From Tribonema minus (lineage: Eukaryota > Sar > Xanthophyceae > Tribonematales > Tribonemataceae), in assembly GCA_017506865.1 (NCBI GenBank), contig JAFCMP010000057.1:992001-1056000 (forward strand): a stretch of DNA of 64,000 nt, read 5' to 3'. Every line of letters begins with the position of its first letter. Within the stretch, counting starts at the first letter, position 1. Shown piece after piece: positions 59,914 through 64,000 of this stretch. A model generated the notes under the pieces. That model saw nothing but the letters and a program-made list of their open reading frames with translations, was not told where the DNA came from and did not search any database. Position numbers and translations under genes: made by a program.

Positions 59914-61647
59914 TTACGCGAGCTTGGGGGGGCGGGGCGGGGATACGACACGAGACAAGTAACGTAACACGATGCCTTTAATCAAGACATTGCTGAGGAG
60001 GTGACCTTGCAGGGGAATCAAGACATTGCTGTGGAGGTGACCTTGCAGGGGAAGGTGTGTTGCACACAAGACAAACACACTCCAAATGCCCACAGCCCCT
60101 TCGCATTTGTGCACGCAGTCAATCACACAGCTCAGCCACAGCAGACAACAAGAAGGCACATCAAATGAAGGTAGGTGGCAGATGAGCGTACATTGCTTTC
60201 GCTTGTTGTGTGCTCCTGCATGGTCCAGCAAGAATAACCAAAGCATCTGGTGAAGCCACTCAATGCCAGGCATCGGCTGGCGGTTCAGCGAGACCCTCAC
60301 CGACCGCACCAACTGCACGGGCTGTGCGAACTGCTCACCCGTACACACTTCGCGCAGTTGGTGCTGCGGCCAGTGGGCGATGCGACAACCGTTGATGTGT
60401 AGGCTACGGAGCGTTGAAGGCAGCATCTCTATCAAAGGCTGTGCATTAACGTTGCCTTCCGTTGTCCAATACGCCAAGTGCTCCAGAAAAGGGGGCCAGA
60501 CAGTGGGAAGCCGCGGTGGAGCCATGGGTGGGTCCCACAGGGATGGGTCCCATGAGAGCGACAGTGAATGCAACCTATCTGGGTAATAAACATCATGGGC
60601 GCAGTTATTTAGCTCGAGCGTCTCCAACGTGTCAGGCAGCGTTGGTAGCTGACGGTTGTACTCGCTTATCCTAAGCACACGCAGCCGTGGCGGCAGACTT
60701 TCTAGTTGATCACACCCAACCAGCGTGAGCTCCTCCAGATTTTCTGGCAACATCTGAGCAGGGATATCAATCAAGTGGTCACCATAGACGTTCCCCAGAG
60801 CAAACGACTCGAGGCCTGGAGGCAGCCCATGTGTAAGGACGGCATCGATGCCGGACGACATGATGGAGACTCGGCGCAGCGTCAACGGTAGCCTATCAAA
60901 AATCAGTTGCCGGTCCGCATGGCAGGTTACTAACTCAAGAGCGGACAACTGCTCAGGTACGGGGGTCATCAGATTACGACCTCCTGAAGCCTCGAAATCG
61001 AAGAAACAGCAGATGAACCTTACTCTCGCCACCTCTGGTGACAGCAGTGGCAGTATTGGCTCCCATGATTCCAGGGTCCAGTTTTCTAGCTCGATGACCT
61101 GCAGCGCCATCGGGGTGCGCACAACAGTGCCGAGAGGAAACCACATTTTGGCACCCCGGTACGCATCAGAGCCGCACAAACGCAGCTCTTCCAGCTGCGG
61201 CGCACTGCTGATGATGGCCGCTGCGCTCCCCAGGAAGGCTTCAACATCGCTATCGACGATTTCTCCTCCGTCTTCGAGAGACATGTTGAGATGGAGGCAT
61301 CGCAGACCGGAGGGCAGCGGCGCCAGCCTTCCTTTGAAGTTGACAAGCTCTAGCCGGACAGTGGTCTCGCAAAGAGTCACGGTGTGGGGGCAGTTGGTGA
61401 AGTCGCCTTCCAGTTCCACGCTCAGCGGCCGTTTGGTGATGCCTCCGAGGATATTTGTCACCGCTGTTGGGCTGATCTTTGTCGCTGAAAGTCGCGCTTT
61501 TACGAAAGGAACAGCGGTGCACAGCTCCCGTGAGAGACTCCAACCCTGCTTCGGCAGCAGACGATTGGCTGCCAGCACTTGAAACACTCGAAAAGTGCGC
61601 GGTCCTGGAGCAGGCTGATGAGTCATGGAGGCGGTTGTGGCGTCCAC
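59914..61647 (-). CDS. Leucine-rich, FNIP-like repeat protein
   Basis: A single uninterrupted frame of 577 codons. Repeats of about 20-23 residues follow the pattern LP..L..L.L......(L/I)P: examples are LPPGLESFALGNVY, LPENLEELTLVGCDQLESLP, LRVLRISEYNRQLPTLPDTL and LPSTLRSLHINGCRI. This resembles LRR/FNIP proteins of Dictyostelium and giant viruses. No signal peptide, membrane segment or kinase domain. The last ~110 codons look less protein-like: they include a 35-bp tandem duplication, and the true end may be earlier through splicing. It is intronless among intron-rich neighbours. Confidence 0.72.
   Translation of the reverse strand: MDATTASMTHQPAPGPRTFRVFQVLAANRLLPKQGWSLSRELCTAVPFVKARLSATKISPTAVTNILGGITKRPLSVELEGDFTNCPHTVTLCETTVRLELVNFKGRLAPLPSGLRCLHLNMSLEDGGEIVDSDVEAFLGSAAAIISSAPQLEELRLCGSDAYRGAKMWFPLGTVVRTPMALQVIELENWTLESWEPILPLLSPEVARVRFICCFFDFEASGGRNLMTPVPEQLSALELVTCHADRQLIFDRLPLTLRRVSIMSSGIDAVLTHGLPPGLESFALGNVYGDHLIDIPAQMLPENLEELTLVGCDQLESLPPRLRVLRISEYNRQLPTLPDTLETLELNNCAHDVYYPDRLHSLSLSWDPSLWDPPMAPPRLPTVWPPFLEHLAYWTTEGNVNAQPLIEMLPSTLRSLHINGCRIAHWPQHQLREVCTGEQFAQPVQLVRSVRVSLNRQPMPGIEWLHQMLWLFLLDHAGAHNKRKQCTLICHLPSFDVPSCCLLWLSCVIDCVHKCEGAVGIWSVFVLCATHLPLQGHLHSNVLIPLQGHLLSNVLIKGIVLRYLSRVVSPPRPPKLA
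59982..60055. repeat. Tandem duplication, unit 35 bp
   Basis: GAATCAAGACATTGCTGAGG or its GCTGTGG variant, followed by AGGTGACCTTGCAGGG, occurs twice inside the 3' end of the LRR frame (encoding LPLQGHLHSNVL / IPLQGHLLSNVL). Confidence 0.9.
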
Positions 61648-63292
61648 TGCAAACGCTTAAACTGAACTTCATCTCCATCTTGAAGTACCATCATCGTAAC
61701 TTCAGCTTTACCTTGAGGTTCCATGGTTTGGTACGCCAGTTGTGTTCTTCTGCACAAAGGAGCTGCACTGACTTGCTAGCTGTATGGGAATCAACTAGAG
61801 CGGTGCTTCCGTCCCGAGGACCTGCCTCAAACAGGAAGGACTGACTGCGTGGGGGAGCTGCCTCAGACAGGAAAGGACTGACTGCGTTGGGGAGCTGAGC
61901 AAAAGCCAAACAACACGGGACATGTCGAACATCTGGTAAGCTGCACACGCCGGCTGTCAGTCGTTGACGGCTCCCCTACTTCAAAATGCATCGACTCCGT
62001 GCTCTGAAGTTTGCAGCACTAGCACAACCAGTAATGTAGTCGGTAAGCTGCAGCTGCGTGCTTGCCGAATTTCGGCTCTGTTGTCTCAGACGGTTGCTCG
62101 TCGTGAAGGCTTGCAACGATGGTTTCATCCGTCCTGGTTGTAACAGCGACATCAATTGGTCATTGCACTCAGTGACAGATTCTGGTGCGCGCAATATCGC
62201 GTTCAATGAAGGTTTGAACCTGAAGAGTGAGCACCTTGTGCACTCGACTGATCTTCCCCTCGCCGCTGACAAGTGTAGTCTAGGCTCATACACCACGACA
62301 TTATGCACCGGTTCGCACCTTTTTGAACAAGACGACATCAACCAGACTATACAACGCTTTTATGAACAGTGCAGGGGCAACAGCAATTCACGGCACGCTG
62401 CCATCATTGCTTAGCCCGCAAACAGTGATCACAGGACGCGATCACTGCAGCGAGAGCACCATCCTTGAGAGGAAACCATAAGATGGGTTATCAATGAAAA
62501 CCAATGCAGGGGGGGGGGGGGGGGGACTGGGGTAACACATGAATGGTCCTTTACCCCGCCATGAAACTCAGCGGTACCCTGGAAGTTTCTGTTTTGCTCA
62601 CCACATTATCGCAACGGGTGGCCCTTTTTATGCGAAATGTGTAATGATGCACGACAAGCACAGTGTGTAAAGCAGGCAATCCTGCTAGTCCTTGCGCCCG
62701 CGAAGCAATGTCAGCTGTGACCCTGACACAGGAACAGTTACGCTTGAGAAGTTAGCTCCACCACACAGGCCGCACACTGACACCAGCTGACATGCGCTCG
62801 GTCCCCTGACACCAATCACTATAACGCCGCTCACTGTAGCACATACATGGCGATGCAGCACAGAATCTATGTAGCAGCCTATCACTATTGCTTTGGCAGC
62901 GGCAACATTGCACATGCTGGATTGGACTGTGCTGCAGCTTCCGGATGAAGAGTGGAACACATTATGAGGTCGCTGCCGCGAAAATGGCAGGTGGGTGCTG
63001 TGGAGTCTTATGCCCATGGTCGTGGCAAATCTATGCAGCAGGCTGCGATCACAACGCAATGCTCGCTCTTAACAGGCATTTCTACAATATTGAGTTACGC
63101 GAAGGCACAGTCTTCGTCTGTGGCCGACCGCCTGCGCGTTGCACGTTTGACGGTTCAACTTATTATACAGCAGGGGTTACAGCACATTCGCTTTACAAGT
63201 GTGCTGCCAAAGCTGTGCGTGTCACGCTATCAACCCTGACCATGCTGCCCTCCGCGCAAATTGCGCACCGCCCTGCCTGCGGCTGCGGACAG
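61648..63292. other. Intergenic region, no resolved gene
   Basis: Overlapping frames on both strands at 61976-62414 have no recognisable domain. A G18 run lies at about 62509-62526. Upstream exon(s) of the ankyrin gene should be near the right end; one candidate donor is ATGGCAG|GTGGGT near 62989, but the phase does not match. Confidence 0.4.
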
Positions 63293-63388
63293 GATTGCGG
63301 CCGGCGACGGCAATCTGGAGCGGGTGCAGCACTTGGTGGAGCAGGGGCAGTCTGTGAATGCCGCGGACGACATGGGGTACACGCCAAT
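63293..63388 (+). CDS. Ankyrin-repeat protein, one exon visible
   Basis: Between an acceptor (GCTGCGGACAG) and a GTGAGC donor the frame reads RIAAGDGNLERVQHLVEQGQ followed by SVNAADDMGYTPM. This is the helix-turn-helix and loop pattern of an ankyrin repeat (GD...V..L...G..VN..D..G.TP). Other exons lie outside the resolved region or beyond the window. The intron starts with AACTTCAATACTGACTTGAAG, the TTGAAG-rich type common here. Only the domain type can be named. Confidence 0.7.
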
Positions 63389-64000
63389 GTGAGCAACTTC
63401 AATACTGACTTGAAGTATTGCAAGTTCAAGCGCACACTTTGCAGAAGGGACTGTGGACAGGTCGCACCTCGATACGAGGCGCATGAGTGCTAGGCGCTGC
63501 TGATAAACATTAGTGTCCGCAATACGTTCAATGGTGGATGTACATGTATGTACCCTTCATTTAGTTTTGCTCAGGGCGCGAAAAGCACAAAAATGGTGGA
63601 TGTACTTCAGAGTGCTGGAAGTGTGAGTACGGGCGCTCATGACAGCCACAGACGCCATCGCATTGCTCAGCAAGTTCTTGCCGTGGGCACCCTGCTCTTG
63701 TCGGCATGGGCATTGCTGGTAGACATGAAAGCGCTGTTAGAGCATGGGTTTGGTTTACCTTACACATATGGCGGTCTCTAGAGTCTCACACGGCCCTCTC
63801 TGCACACCTCCAATGTGCCACATCGGCGCACTTTTGCCCAGTGCCAAGCGCAGCTCTCGCCCCCCCCCCCTACAAACCGCGCGCGGGTGCGGCCACATTA
63901 CCACTCCAAAGTGCCTTTCTGCCACAGCTCAAACCCCATCAATGACCACACATCAGTGCTCAGTGCCCGCCGCCGTCATCCCGCCCTCGCCACGTCGCAC
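63389..64000. other. Probable intron of the ankyrin gene
   Basis: Contains a reverse-orientation copy of the CGCGCCCTGAGC repeat core at about 63575. No further ankyrin exon was recognised before the window ends. Confidence 0.4.

Noticed and set aside
62888-63493. 201-codon plus-strand ORF over the ankyrin exon
   Set aside because: The ankyrin pattern is in a different frame, bounded by an acceptor and a donor, so the long ORF is a shadow.

Overview
The window looks like nuclear DNA of a flagellated eukaryotic microalga or related protist. The genes are intron-rich with GT-AG and several GC-AG introns. Coding exons are strongly GC-rich, and there is a nuclear-type tRNA-Gly with an oligo-T terminator. 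Degenerate CCCTAA/TTAGGG telomere-like tracts are scattered through introns. The content includes an IQUB-like axonemal protein, a folate-biopterin transporter family protein, a TRIC-like channel, a PKA/PKG-type kinase, a FAR1/MULE transposase and a chromodomain Ty3/gypsy element. I cannot name the species; a green alga or haptophyte would fit.

Layout: (1) 298-~668, the last exon of an unknown minus-strand gene. (2) 1976-7796, an intact seven-exon MULE/FAR1 transposase gene with a PDZ-like domain after its SWIM finger. (3) 8267-15506, a Ty3/gypsy LTR retrotransposon (minus strand) bounded by a 124-bp direct repeat and carrying a C5 cytosine DNA methyltransferase domain between RNase H and integrase. 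(4) 15598-15668, tRNA-Gly(GCC), 91 bp from the retroelement edge. (5) 16880-25055, a nine-exon folate-biopterin transporter family (FBT/BT1) gene on the minus strand, with a ~510-bp MITE in intron 1. (6) 26126-~27726, a hypothetical minus-strand gene. (7) 28166-34421 (minus), a coiled-coil protein gene, head-to-head with (8) 34700-36268 (plus), a single-exon IQUB-like gene. (9) 36.3-40.6 kb, repeat-rich DNA with no resolved gene. (10) 40673-51278 (minus), a ten-exon TRIC-like channel gene, head-to-head with (11) 51703-58335 (plus), an eight-exon AGC-family kinase. (12) 59914-61647 (minus), a single-exon leucine-rich/FNIP-like protein. (13) the start of an ankyrin-repeat gene that leaves the window on the right.

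The exon models for the MULE, transporter, coiled-coil, TRIC and kinase genes were built by hand from splice sites, and each keeps one reading frame from start to stop (about 1180, 543, 737, 445 and 399 aa).

Two observations stand out. First, the retrotransposon carries its own cytosine methyltransferase. Second, introns of at least three host genes contain arrays of decayed copies of the adjacent exon edge plus its splice site ('exon-edge echoes'). This suggests that introns here grow by repeated tandem duplication across exon-intron junctions. It occurs at more than a dozen junctions and, in one case, can be ordered in time relative to a MITE insertion.
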